Of a DNA stretch of 64,000 bases, positions 44,477-56,800 are shown piece after piece. Both the position numbers and the translations under genes were made by a program. Position 1 is the stretch's first letter. Each line of letters opens with the position of its first letter. Where the stretch lies: positions 62,001 through 126,000 of the forward strand of contig JANEZZ010002202.1 in NCBI GenBank assembly GCA_026122225.1, given 5' to 3'. The notes under the pieces were generated by a model. It was given only the letters and a program-made list of their open reading frames with translations, made no database searches and had not been told where the DNA came from. Source of the stretch: Heloderma charlesbogerti (Eukaryota > Chordata > Lepidosauria > Squamata > Helodermatidae).

Positions 44477-46186
44477 CTTGTTGTTGCTCAGTCGATCAGT
44501 CGTGTCCGACTCTTTGTGACCCCCTTGGACCATAGCACGCCAGGCCTTCCTGTCCTGCGCTCTCTCCCGGAGCGTGCTCAAGTTCATATTCATTGCATCC
44601 GTGATGCTATCTAGCCATCTCATCCTCTGCTGTCCCCTTCTCCTTTTGCCTTCAGTCTTTCCCAGCAACAGGGTCGTTTCCAGAGAGTTTTCTCTTCACA
44701 TTAGGTAGCCAAAATATTTGAGCTTCAGTTTCAGTATCTGTCCTTCCAATGAGCACTCAGGGTTGATTTCCTTTAGGATTGACTGATTTCACCTCCTTGC
44801 AGTCCAGAGGACTCATAAGAGTCTTCTCCAGCACCACAGTTCGAAAGCATCAATTCTTCGGCGCTCAGCCTTCTTTATAGTCCAGCTCTCACAGCCAAAC
44901 ATTACTACTGGGAAAACCATAGCTTTGATTAGACGGACCTTTGTCGGCAAGGTGATGTCTCTGCTTCTTACTATCTGTCTAGGTTTGCCATAGCTTTCCT
45001 CCCAAGGAGCAAGCGTCTTTTAATTTCATGGCTACAGTCACTATCTGCGGTGATCTTGGAACCCAAGAAAATAAAATCTATCACTGCTTCCATTTCTTCC
45101 CTTTCTATATGCCAGGAAGTGATGGGGCCAGATGCCATGATCTTCGTTTTTTTAATGTTGAGTTTCAAACCAGCTTTTGCACTCTCCTCTTTCACCCTCA
45201 ACAAGAGGCTCTTGAGATCCTCTTCGCTTTCTGCCATTAGGGTGGTATCGTCTGCATATCGGAGGTTGTTGATAATTCTCCCGGCAATCTTAATTCCGAC
45301 CTGTGATTCATCCAACCCGGCGTTTCTCATGATGTACTCTGCATATAAGTTAAATAAGCAGGGCGACAATATGCAGCCTTGTCGTACTCCTTTCCCAATT
45401 TTGAACCACTCGGTTGTTCCATGTCTGGTTCTTACTGTTGCTTCTTGACCCTGGTACAGGTTTCTTAGGAGACAAGTAAGGTGGTCTGGTACTCCCATCT
45501 CTTTCAGAATTTGCCACAGTTTGTTGTGATCCACACAATCAAAGGCTTTAGCATAGTCAATGAAGCAGAAATAGTTGCTTTTCTGGAATTCTCTTGCTTT
45601 CTCCATGATGCAGCGAATGTTGGCGATTTGATCTCTAGTTCCTCTGCCTCTTCAAAACCCAGCTTGTACTTCCGGTAGTTCTCGGTTCGCATACTGCTGA
45701 AGCCTAGCTTGTAGGATTTTGAGCATCGCCTTGCTGGCATGTGAAATGAGCGCAATTGTGCAGTAGTTTGAACACTCTTTGGCATTGCCCTTCTTTGGAA
45801 TTGGAATGTTAACTGACCTTTTCCAATCTTGTGGCCACTGTTGAGTGTTCCAAATTTGTTGGCATATTGAGTGCAGCACTTTAACGGCATCATCTTTTAG
45901 GATTTTAAATAGCTCAGCTGGAATACTGTCATCTCCGCTAGATTTGTTATTAGTAATGCTTCCTAAGGCCCACTTGACTTCACTCTCGAGGATGTCCGGC
46001 TCAAGTTCAGTGACCACACTATCATGGCTATCAGGGACATTCAGATCTTTCCTGTATAGTTCTTCTGTGTATTCTTTCCACCTCTTCTTAATCTCATCTG
46101 ATCTGTTAGGTCCCTGCCTTCTTGGTCCTTTATCATGCCCGTCTTTGCAGAAAATGTTCCCTTCAGATCTCTGATTTTCTTGAAGA
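44477..46186 (-). mobile_element. BovB LINE, 5'-truncated, with complete 3' end
   Basis: The minus-strand copy ends with GTCACAAAGAGTCGGACACG, ACTGATCGACTGAGC and a CAACAACAAGA-type tail (44477-44520). It starts at about 46186 in the GATTTTCTTGAAGA region, so the endonuclease and the first part of the RT are missing. The 5' edge abuts the arm of an H-family hairpin element (46187-46762). No target duplication was found. Confidence 0.92.
44490..46186 (-). pseudogene. BovB reverse transcriptase remnant
   Basis: Segments of the RTE-type RT are spread over three frames. 46227-45652 runs from DEIKKRWKEYTEELYRKDLN through NYCTIALISHASKAMLK to PEVQAGF. 45606-44971 contains CFIDYAKAFDCVDH, GVRQGCILSPCLF, the catalytic YADD (45258-45247) and FLGSKITADSDCSHEIKRR. 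The terminal 44668-44500 segment has KRRRGQQRMRWLDSITDAMN and RERAQDRKAWRAM. A frame change near 45650, a 1-bp loss near 44975 (CTATCTGTC for CTATGCTGTC) and damage at about 44690-44800 inactivate it. Confidence 0.9.
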
Positions 46187-46762
46187 AAAAGACTAAGACT
46201 AAGATGGTGAAAATAAGGGGAACGCAAAGAGCGTAGCGTCTATGCTATTTGCGTTGCCCTTATTTTCGCCGTAGTCTACGTAAATCTTTATGGAGACTAG
46301 ATGTGCCAAACTAAGGAACGCAAATGGCGGCGCCCCATGGGTGCCGCCATTTGCGTACGTGCTTTTTTTTTTTTTCAAAGTCACCCGTGATAGGCTACAT
46401 GACAATTTACATAGCCTATCACGGGTGACTTTGGAAATCTAGCTGTGATAGGCTACGTTAATCGTTACGTAGCCTATCACGTGTGTGTGTTTTTTTTGTT
46501 TTTTTTTTTACTTTTTTTTTGTGGCCGGGTAGACGGAGTGCTCCTACCCGGCCTGAATTTCACCGGCGAGGGATGGGGCGCCTCCCCCCGGCCTGAATTT
46601 CGCCGGCGAGGGATGGGGCGCCTCCCCCCCGGCCTGAATTTCAGCCGGGCGAGGTGGGGCACCTCCCCCCCCTCGCCTGAACTTCGGGGGGAGAACCGAA
46701 GTGCCTCCCCCCCACCGCGAAGCAAGCTTCGAGAACAGGTAAGGGACTTTCGTCCATCCCTA
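46187..46762. mobile_element. H-family hAT element, left part missing
   Basis: The right end is a good End1 (AGGTAAGGGACTTTCGTCCA, then TCCCTA). The left begins inside a hairpin arm (GACTAAGACTAAGATGG), directly after BovB, with no terminal TAGGG. Hairpins lie at about 46387-46425 and 46444-46482, and AAATGGCGGCG stems near 46320-46356. Three tandem copies of a roughly 41-bp GC-rich unit lie at 46548-46680. The right flank is GTTGGTAG. Confidence 0.85.
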
Positions 46763-47729
46763 GTTGGTAGGGGATGAAAAAAACGGGAGAACTGTATGAG
46801 ATTCTTCCATGTGCGGAAACGTCACACAACTGCTTGATTAGATCAAGCCCTAAATGTTTATCAAGCATATCTTGATACATTCAGATTACATAATACATAA
46901 CATTACATAATTTCATAGACTAAAGAAACATTTCTAAAATCTTAAGGAAAGAAAGGAAGTTACCAGAAATTATAGTAGAAAAGACACAGGGAAAATGTTC
47001 AGTACAAAGCACTGTGTAAAATATATTAGCATAAATACAATAAAATATGTAACCATATATACTGACCATATTGATAAAATATAGTCAGCTGGTCTCTCCT
47101 ATAATAAAAAATGCTAACTCTGAAAACAGCTTCTAAACATTATCCTATTCTTAGATTTTCAGCTGATTTCTAGAGTATTAATATAATTCTTCTTGCAATT
47201 CATTTGTTAAATCCAACTATTCATTCTACTATCACAGAAATTGCATAGAATTAGTTCTTCATTAATTACTTTATGAATTCAGCTACAGCATTTGAAGGTA
47301 GAAGTTTTATTTTGTGAAAGTAGGCAAGATATTTAGAAAGTGGGCAAATCATAAATTACAAAAGCTAGCTGCAAATTCAGTTCTCTCTCAAAACCAAGGT
47401 ATCATTTAATAGACTCATAAGTGTGGAAGGGACCTGGGGACCAAAACCCTGTACAAGCTTAGTGCCAGGTTCAAGCATGAAGATAATTGTGGTGAAGTGA
47501 AGGGGCAGCACCTGTATTTAAGTAATCAATGCCCTTATCCACAGATTCTAATGCAGAGCAGCAGCGTGAACACAGTTGTCTATGAAGATATCAACAAGCT
47601 TAACCCTGCCCCCCCCACTCCTCTCCACAAAGAAAACTAGTTGGCTGGCATTGGTTGTCAGTGATGTGTAGATCCAGAAAGTAAAGGATAAAACTGTTCC
47701 CCAGCAGTAATGATGTGCTTGCATAAACT
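46763..47729. other. Non-coding AT-rich sequence
   Basis: No supported gene or repeat. A possible CR1-like tail (AAGTGTGGAAGGGACCTGGG) near 47420 is too short to call. Confidence 0.45.
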
Positions 47730-47872
47730 GAAATGCAGTTGTGCCACTGAAATGCAGCAGCAAATCACATTTTCCCATTGTCCTAGCATGCGCTAGTTAC
47801 TTTGCACAAGCAGTGGTTTATGCTAGCACAACATCTTTCATGCTATCTCTGGGGCACAGTTGGATCCTACCT
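47730..47872. mobile_element. Possible relative of the MITE at 34832-35102
   Basis: TGCTAGCACAACATC, GTTTATGCTAGC and CAGTTGGATCCTACC resemble that element's right part. Only a partial, diverged copy. Confidence 0.35.
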
Positions 47873-48822
47873 AAAGTGTTTGGATGGGGCTCAAGGTAAA
47901 AAGTCTAAGAAACACTGCCTTACAGTATCAGAGCTTGTACAGATGGACACTGTGTTTTTTTTTTAAAAAAAATTCTGTCCAAATTTGAAAACCGCATAAT
48001 GGCACAGTGTCATCATTAGGTATTTTCATATATGAAACAAGGAAGTTTAAATCAAGTTCATTATTTTTCATGGCAGAAACAGAGATTACAGGAAGGTGTC
48101 TTCTCAACAATTTGTTGCCTAAGGAGACTGTGTCAGTCAGCTTCATGAGTGAAACCATTAACTTTGTAATCCAAATCTGAATATAAGAGCATATAACTAT
48201 TACGTTGATTCTGGGTATAATTGCCTTAAATATCTCATTCATCTTTCCATACCCGAGGGGGAATGGAAAGGAGAACAGAAAGGAGAAAACAGCAACAGTG
48301 CAAACCTTATGCAAATGTAAATATACTATCTGTGTGAAAATGTAGACTGCACATGAAAGCAGGCTTAATTGATAGCTGCCTAATCAGTATGAGGAATTAA
48401 ATGTTACAATGAAATCAACTACAGTAGAATCAGGATGAACTGGTAAAAGCCTTTTTCTGAACCATAAAATGATTAATAGCTGGGCTCCACAAATCCCCTT
48501 GTCAGTTTACCAATGGCAAGTAGTCCTCCGCCAAGTTGTCTGTGAATTTCAGAGAATGTGCGGGGGAAGATGGGTCCCTGTGCATTAGCTTTGCAGAGAG
48601 AAAAAGCAATGTGAGGTCTATGCACAGCAAATACAGTCTTAACATATTGTAGGGCTATAGGGAGGGCAAACCCTGGTGCAAATCCCTCTTGCAATTTCCC
48701 TGTTCTCTAGCTTCCCCATAGGCACCAGGGAAGGGAGAAGAGGCAAGATAAACTTTTTGCCTTCTCAGCACCCTTCAGGGGATGACCCTCTCCCTCCCCC
48801 AGTTCTTCTGGCTACCGACAAG
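47873..48822. other. Non-coding sequence, nothing recognised
   Basis: The minus frame 48314-47928 (128 codons) has no recognisable domain. No other feature. Confidence 0.45.
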
Positions 48823-50846
48823 TAGGGATGGACGAAAGTCCCTTACCTGATCCCGACGCTTGCTTCGTGGTGGGGGGGAGGCGCTCCGTCCCTCCCCCCA
48901 AAATTCTGGCCAGGGGGGAGGCGCCCTGTCTCTCCCTGCCAAAATTCTGGCCGGGGGGGAGGCGCCCTGTCTCTCCCCGCCAAAATTCTGGCCGGGGGGG
49001 GAGGCGCCCGGTCCCTCCGGCTGCAAAACCTCGTCCCCTGCTGGGACGCAAATGGTGGTGGCCATAGCCGCTGCCGTTTGCGTCCCTGCAGTTCCTCCCC
49101 CCGGAATCCTCAAATGGCTGGCTGTGCTCCACGGCTAGGGATGGACGAAAGTCCTTTACCTGTTCTCGAAGCTTGCTTTGCGGTGGAGGGGGTGCTTCGG
49201 TTCTCCCCCTGAAATTCAGGCCGGGGGGGAGGTGCCCCATCCCTTGCCAGCGAAATTCAGGCGGGATAGGAGCGCCCCGTCTACCCGGCTGCGAGAAAAA
49301 AAGTAAAAAAAAAAAACCACAGACACACACACCCGTGATAGGCTACGTGACAATTTACGTAGCCTATCACGGCTAGATTTCCAAAGTCAGCCATGATAGA
49401 ATATGTAAATCGTCATGTAGCCTATCATGGGTGACTTTGAAAAAAAAAAAAACGCGTACGCAAATGGCGGCTCCCATGGGGACCGCCATTTGCATTCCTT
49501 ATTTTGACACGTCTAGTCTACGTAAAGATTTGCGTAGACTACAGCGAAAATAAGGGCAATGCAAATAGCGTTCCCTTATTTTCGCCGTAGTCTACGTACA
49601 TGTTTACGTAGACTAGACGTGCCAAAATAAGGAACGCAAATAGCGGCACCCATGGGCCGCCGCTATTTGTGTACGCGCTTTTTTTTTTTCAAAGTCACCC
49701 GTGATAGGCTACGTGACGATTTACGTAGCCTATCACGGCTGACTTTGGAAATCTAGCCGTGATATCACGGGTGTGTGTTGTTTTTTTTACTTAACTTTTT
49801 TTTTTTTGCAATGGCGGCGGCGGCAGCCGGTCGAGAGACCGGCCGCCGCCCCTGCCCCCGATGAAACACCACCGAACCGCCGCTGGGACCCGCCGCCCAG
49901 AGAGACATTCGGCCACGGTACGTCCCATCCCAGGGGGGGCGGGGGGCCGGCGGAGAATTTCCCCACCAATTTCAGGGGGCCGAATGCGTTGGCATTCGGC
50001 CTCCCGAAGATTTGTGGAGAAATTCTCCACCATCCCTATCCACGGCAGCTCCGCGGAGCAGCCGGCCAGGCCTGACCCGGCCAGGGCAGGCCAGAGCCAT
50101 CCGCAGCCGGATTTCCGGCCATGGAGGGCTCTGGGTAAAACAACAACAACAACAAAAACAACCACGTACGCAAATGGCAGCGGCTATGGCCGCTGCCATT
50201 TGCGTTCCTTCTTTTTGGCTGTCTTAATCTACGTAAATACTTACGTAGACTATGATGGCGAAAATCAAGGGGAATGCAAATAGTGTAGTGAGCGGTATTT
50301 GCGTCCCTTTTTCATTCACCATTTTAGCTTACATAAATCTTTACGTAGGCTAAAACGGTGAATTAAAAGGGGACGCAAATAGCGCCTGTTTCACTATTTG
50401 CGTTCCCCTTGATTTTACCGTCAAAGTCTATGTAAATATTTACGTAGATTAAGACGGTAAAAAGAAGGAACGCAAATGGCAGCGGCCATAGCCGCCATTT
50501 GCATACGTGGTTGTTGTTTTTTTTAAACCCACCCCCAACCATGATAGGCTATGTAAAGATTTACATAGCCTATCACATCTTTTTTTTCCTTTTTTTTTTA
50601 AACTCGCCATGATAGGCTACGTAAATCTTTATGTACCCTATCATGTCTTTTTTTTTTTTTCCGCAAGCCTGGAAATGGCGGCGGCGGCGGCCGCCCGGAA
50701 GATCCACCCCAGGTAAGTCTCGTCCCGGGGGGGATCCGCGGGGGTGGCGGGGGGGTGGCAGGCCATTCCGCCACAGATTTTGGGGGGCCGAATGCACTGG
50801 CATTTGGCCTCACCGAGATCTGTGGCGGAATTCTCTGACATCCCTA
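48823..50846. mobile_element. H-family hAT element (outer, interrupted by a second copy)
   Basis: Left is End1 (TAGGGATGGACGAAAGTCCC); right is End2 (GGCGGAATTCTCTGACATCC, then CTA). The flanks CCGACAAG and GTTAAACA do not match, so either the duplication has been lost or the copy is a recombinant of two elements. The left part holds at least three about 40-bp GC-rich units (48890-49020). The right part (50047-50846) holds a chain of hairpins, including TTAATCTACGTAAATACTTA, TTTAGCTTACATAAATCT and AAAGTCTATGTAAATATT types, each with a complementary partner. CCCAGGTAAGTC near 50709 faces the right end. Interrupted by 49136-50038. Confidence 0.85.
49136..50038. mobile_element. H-family hAT element nested in the outer copy
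   Basis: Left is End1 (TAGGGATGGACGAAAGTCCT); right is End2 (GGAGAAATTCTCCACCATCC, then CTA). The perfect 8-bp duplication TCCACGGC is at 49128-49135 and 50039-50046. The 903-bp interior has a large palindrome of about 49385-49745 like that at 946-1311, with paired A- and T-runs. One hairpin near 49755-49770 has collapsed to GTGATATCAC, showing loss of the stem centre. Non-coding. Confidence 0.93.
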
Positions 50847-51839
50847 GTTAAACATAAAAGCTAGAGCCATATTCACAATCCCCTGTGGCAAATAATCTTT
50901 CTGACTGAAGCAGGGGAAAGTAAAATGCCATGGAACTGACTTTAGCAATTTCAATTTCCACAGGGGTTTATTCAGAGCAGGCACACCTTCCAAAGACATT
51001 ATGCTATGTTTTATGCCCAATGTTAAAATACTTATATAGAAAATCACCAAAGTGACAAATACTTTACTTCATTCTGGGTATAAAAATAGACACCAAATGG
51101 CTTTCTCTCTAAACAATTCAATATTCATCTGCAGATTCTCTCACCTCTTTGGAGAAGACTAGAGATTTTTGAACAAGAATTTTATCCACACACCTTCTTC
51201 TGACAGCTGCTTTGCAGTTTATGTAGCAGCCTGGTTACACAGGTGTTCAACCACAGTTTCTCATTACACATACAAAGTGTGAAAGGCAGACACATTTCCC
51301 TAAACACTCAAGAGGCCCAAGCTAGGGAGCTGTGAGTAAATGAAGCTTGCCAAAGTCTATTGTATGTTTAGGGGTATTCATCTGCTCTTCATATTTTTTT
51401 GTTTTTCTTCTGCAAAAAAAACAACAATCCCAAAACTTCCAAAGAACCAACCTGGCTTACCTATAACATCTGCAACAACTCTGTGTGCAGCTGAGAACAG
51501 AGAACGTTATATTTTCAAAGATATATCAGTTTTAGGACTCTTGCAATAATGAAGAGGATAGTCTACCTATGGCCTCATTGCTAATGCTACCGAATCTAAG
51601 AGGCAAGATCTCATCTATGATACTCTGAAGCTACAGATATGGAACAAGTCATGACTCCGACACCAGAATTCTACCTGGGCAGTAGGGAAGATAAGGGTAT
51701 AAAGAGAAAGAACAGCAATGCAGAAAGCTAGAGCAAGATTTATAAAATGATACTATTTTGTAAATAAAATTCCAGAGAATCATATGAAAAAGTCAAAGAA
51801 AATGAAATAATACTTTCTGAAGTCTTTCTGAATGAAACT
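50847..51839. other. Non-coding sequence, nothing recognised
   Basis: No supported gene or repeat. Confidence 0.45.
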
Positions 51840-52018
51840 ATATTACTGATTACATGTATATGTCACCTTTCCTGTAAGGAGCTCAAGGTGGTGCATATGG
51901 TTCTCCCCTATTTTTATCCATACTATAAACCTGTGAGTTAGATTAGGCTCAGAGGTCACCCAGAGAGCTTCATGGCTGAGTAAGGATTTGAACTTGGACT
52001 TCCCCAGTCCTAGGCCCC
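51840..52018 (-). mobile_element. Sauria-type SINE, diverged
   Basis: TATATGTCACCTTTCCTGTA and AGGAGCTCAAGGTGGTGCAT, then GAGGTCACCCAGAGAGCTTC and TGGCTGAGTAAGGATTTGAAC (B-box side), is the reverse-complemented SINE body. The tRNA head is truncated near 52018. Confidence 0.7.
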
Positions 52019-52773
52019 ATCTACATAGCACCGCTTTCATCGCAACTACGCAGCATTTCAGCTTCAAATTAGCTTCCGCTGCGATACACTCGCGATTTAC
52101 TGCAGGCTTCCCTAATAGACTCTGCTGCTGTGCCCTCTTTTTTTGCCATTATACTTTAATGTGCAGCTGTGCAGTCCCGTGAGCATGGCGGTGTGACACT
52201 TCAGTGGCTGCTTTGCTTTTAGGGGTTCTGTTGTGGTTTTCCATCCCTCATTAGGTTAGAAGTGGGTGTTCTGTGCTCCTTCATTCCATGCCATCTGTTT
52301 GGCAGTTCCCCAGCCTGAGACTCTTGTGATGGTTCACACTCACCCAAGGCGTGAGAGGTACGTGCCTACCCATTGCTCCAAAGTGGTGGCCAGAACAAAG
52401 TTGGTCCTTCCCCAAGATGCTCCCCCCAGTCCTTGGGCACTGAGTCCAAAAGCAACTACTGCGAAGATACGAAGCTGGAAAAATGTGCGAAAGTGTGATT
52501 AAATAAGCGAAAACACCTCTCTGTGCCTCTGTAACTGCACAGCTGCGAAGGGATGGGGGGAGTAAAGGGGCATCACAGAGTGACACAAGCACTGCGCACA
52601 CCCACAACACGCCCACTGCAAAATGAGAAGTTGGTTTGGGGAAAGTACAGATGGCTCGCAACTGCGGGGAAACCCACAGCAAACGAAAAACATTGCAGCA
52701 AAAGGCCTCCTTGGAAATCCGCATTTTCCGGGAGAAAACCACAGATGGCTGTGAAGTGGTGACTGCGTCATCT
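52019..52773. other. Non-coding sequence, nothing recognised
   Basis: The minus frame 52742-52281 (153 codons) lacks a recognised domain, and the plus frames overlap it. No call. Confidence 0.4.
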
Positions 52774-52781
52774 GTCCCGAG

Positions 52782-53675
52782 CAGGGATGGCGGAGAATTT
52801 CTCCACGAATCTTTGGGAGGCCGAGTGCCGACGCATTCAGCCCCCCGAAAGTGTTGGGGAAATTCTCCGCCGGCCCCCCGCCCCCGCCGGGATGGGACTT
52901 ACCTTTGGCAAATGTCCCTCTCGGTGGCGGGTCCCGGCAGCGTTTTGGCGGCGTTTTGGCGGGGGCGGCGGCCGGTCTCCCGACCGGCTGCCACCACCGC
53001 CATTACAAAATAAAAAAGTACAGTAAAAAACAACAACACACACCCGTGATAGGCTACGTGACAATTTACGTAGCCTATCACGGCTAGATTTCCAAAGTCA
53101 GCCATGATAGGCTACATAAATCATCACGTAGCCTATCACGGGTGACTTTGGGGGGAAAAAAAGCGCGTATGAAAATGGCGGCGCCCCATGGGTGCCGCCA
53201 TTTGCGTTCCTTCTTTGGACAGGGGTAGTCTACACATTATTTGGACAAATGCGTTCCTTATTTGGACAGGGGTAGTCTACGTAAAGATTTACGTAGACTA
53301 CGGCGAAAATAAGGGCACGCATACGCGCTTTTTTTTTTTCCCCCAAAGTCACCCGTGATAGGCTACGTGATGATTTATGTAGCCTATCACAGCTGACTTT
53401 GGAAATCTAGCCATGATAGGCTACGCAAATCGTTACGTAGCCTATCACGTGTGTGTGTTTTACTTTTTTTTTCGCGGCCGGGGAGACGGGGCGCTCCTCC
53501 CTGGCCTGAATTTCGCCGGCGAGGGATGGGGTGCCTCCCCCCACAGCCTGAATTTCGGCCAGGTGAGGCGGGGCGCCTCCCCCCCTCGCCTAAACTTCGG
53601 GAGGAGAACCGAAACGCCTCCCCCCCACTGCGAAGCAAGCTGCGGGACAAGGTAAGTCCCTTTCGTCCATCCCTA
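52782..53675. mobile_element. H-family non-autonomous hAT element
   Basis: Left is End2, with C instead of T at the tip (CAGGGATGGCGGAGAATTTC); right is End1 (CCCTTTCGTCCATCCCTA). The perfect 8-bp duplication GTCCCGAG is at 52774-52781 and 53676-53683. It is 894 bp. It includes the End2 hairpin (52795-52870), paired hairpins at about 53045-53145 and 53350-53450, and two imperfect TTCCTTNTTTGGACAGGGGT units near 53207-53275, suggesting an internal duplication. CAAGGTAAGTCC near 53650 matches the vertebrate donor consensus exactly. Non-coding. Confidence 0.93.
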
Positions 53676-53849
53676 GTCCCGAGGGACCTTGACTTGCAGC
53701 TGCCCTGGAGTAAAAGGCTCATACAGATGGGACCCCTAGTCCAAAACTCTAATCACTACATCTCTACATGCAAGATAAAAACATATCAATGTCTCCTACT
53801 ACCTAGCTGAGGAGGTATTAATTTCCACAATACATCTGCCAGAGCAGAA

Positions 53850-56800
53850 AAGGATATTTTCTTGGTGAATGGAGACTGTTATACTACTGGGGAAGAGCAG
53901 AGGGTATTTCCAAGTAGCGCCAGAAAGAGTGAAGCAGCTGGGCCAAAGCTGAAGGGACACTCAGCTGTGGATGTGTCTGGTGGTGAAAAGAAAATCCGAC
54001 GCTGTAAAGAACAATATTGTTTAGGAACCTGGAATGTAAGATCAATGAATCAAGGTAAGCTGGAGGTGGTCAAACATGAGATGGCAAGATTGAACATCGA
54101 CATCTTGGGAATCAGCGAACTAAAATGGACAGGCATGGGTGAATTTAATTCAGGTGACCATCATATCTACTACTGTGGGCAAGAATCCCTTAGAAGAAAT
54201 GGAGTAGCACTCATAGTCAACAAAAGGGTGGGAAAAGCAGTACTGGGGTACAATCTCAAAAACGATAGAATGATCTCAGTACGAATCCAAGGCAAACCAT
54301 TCAACATCACAGTAATTCAAGTCTATGCCCCAACCACTGAGGCCAAAGAAGCTGCGGTTGATTGGTTCTATGAAGACCTACAACACCTTCTAGAACTAAC
54401 ACCAAAACAAGATGTCCTCTTCATCATAGGGGATTGGAATGCTAAAGCAGGACGTCAAGAAATCACCGGGATAACAGGCAAGCATGGCCTTGGTGTAGAA
54501 AATGAAGCAGGACAAAGGCTAATAGAGTTTTGCCAAGAGAACACACTGATCATAGCAAACACTCTTTTCCAACAGCACAAGAGATGACTCTACACATGGA
54601 CATCACCAGATGGTCAATATTGAAATCAGATTGATTATGTCCTTTGCAGCCAAAGATGGAGAAGCTCCATACAGTCAGTCAAAACAAGACCTGGAGCTGA
54701 CTGTGGCTCAGATCATGAGCTTCTTGTTGCAAAAGTTTGGCTTAAACTGAAGAACGTAGGGAAAACCACTAAACCATTCAGGTATGACCTAAATCATATC
54801 CCTGATGAATATACAGCGGAGGTGAGGAATAGATTTAAGGCATTAGACCTGATAGACAGAGTGCCTGAGGAACTATGGACGGAGGTCCGTAACATTGTTC
54901 AGGAGGCAGCAACGAAATCCATCCCAAAGAAAAAGAAATGCAAGAAAGCCAAGTGGCTGTCTGAGGAGGCTTTACAAGTAGCTGAGGAAAGAAGGGCAGC
55001 GAAAAGCAAGGGAGAAAGGGGAAGATATATCCAACTGAATGCAGAGTTCCAGAGAATAGCAAGGAGAGACAAGAAGGCCTTCTTAAATGAACAATGCAAA
55101 GAAATTGAGGAAAACAACAGAATGGGAAAGACTAGGGATCTCTTCAAGAAAATCGGAGATCTCAAGGGAACGTTTTGTGCAGAGACGGGCATGCTAAAGG
55201 ACAAAGAAGGCAGGGACCTAACAGAAGCAGATGAGATTAAGAAGAGGTGGAAAGAATACACAGAAGAACTATACAGGAAAGATCTGAATGTCCCTGATAG
55301 CCATGATAGTGCGGTCACTGAACTTGAGCCGGACATCCTCGAGAGTGAAGTCAAGTGGGCCTTAGGAAGCATTAGCAACAACAAAGCTAGTGCAGATGAC
55401 AGTATTCCAGCTGAGCTATTTAAAATCCTAAAAGATGATGCTGTTAAAGTGCTGCACTCAATATGCCAACAAATTTGGAACACTCAACAGTGGCCACAAG
55501 ACTGGAAAAGGTCAGTTTACATTCCAACTCCAAAGAAGGGCAACGCCAAACAGTGTTCAAACTACCGCACAATTGCGCTCATTTCAAATGCCAGCAAGGT
55601 GATGCTCAAAATCCTACAAGCTAGGCTTCAGCAGTATACGAACCGAGAACTACCGGAAGTACAAGCTGGGTTTCGAAGAGGCAGAGAAACTAGAGATCAA
55701 ATTGCCAACATTCGCTGGATGGAGAAAGCAAGAGAATTCCAGAAAAAATGTATATTTCTGTTCATTGACTACGCTAAAGCCTTTGATTGTGTGGATCAGA
55801 ACAAACTCTGGCAAATTCTTAAAGTGATGGGAGTACCAGACCACCTTACCTGTCTCCTGAGAAACCTGTACGAGGGTCAAGAAGCAACAGTAAGAACCAG
55901 ACATGGAACAACCGAGTGTTTCAAAATTGGAAAAGGAGTACGACAAGGCTGCATATTGTCACCCTGCTTATTTAACTTATATGCAGAGTACATCATGAGA
56001 AATGCCAGGTTGGATGAATCACAGGTTGGAATTAAGATTGCCGGGAGAATTATCAACAACCTCCAATATGCAGACGATACCACCCTAATGGCAGAAAGCG
56101 AAGAGGATCTCAAGAGCCTCTTGGTGAGGGTGAAAGAGGAGAGTGCAAAAGCTGGTTTGAAACTCAACATTAAAAAAACGAAGATCATGGCATCTTGCCC
56201 CATCACTTCCTGGCATATAGAAAGGGAAGAAATGGAAGCTGTGACAGATTTTATTTTCTTGGGCTCCAAGACCACTGCAGACAGTGAGTGTAGCCATGAA
56301 ATTAAAAGACGCTTGCTCCTTGGGAGGAAAGCTACGGCAAAACTAGACAGCATAGTAAGAAGCAGAGACATCACCTTGCCGACAAAGGTCTGTCTAATCA
56401 AAGCTATGGTTTTCTCAGTAGTAATGTATGGCTGTGAGAGCTGGACTATAAGGAAGGCTGAGCGCTGAAGAATTGATGCTTTCGAACTGTGGTGCTGGAG
56501 AAGACTCTTACGAGTCCCCTGGACTGCAAGGAGGGCAAATCAGTCAATCCTAAAGGAAATCAACCCTGAGTGCTCATTGGAAGGACAGATACTGAAGCTG
56601 AAGCTCAAATATTTTGGCCACCTAATGCGAAGAGAAAACTCTCTGGAAAAGACCCTGATGGTGGGAAAGACTGAAGGCAAAAGGAGAAGGGGACGACAGA
56701 GGATGAGATGGCTAGATGGCATCACCAATGCAATGAATATGGACTTGAGCACGCTCCGGGAGAGAGCGCAGGACAGGAAGGCCTGGCTTGCTATGGTCCA

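Noticed and set aside
52281..52742. 153-codon minus-strand frame
   Set aside because: No recognisable domain, overlapping frames on both strands, and moderate GC content make chance likely.
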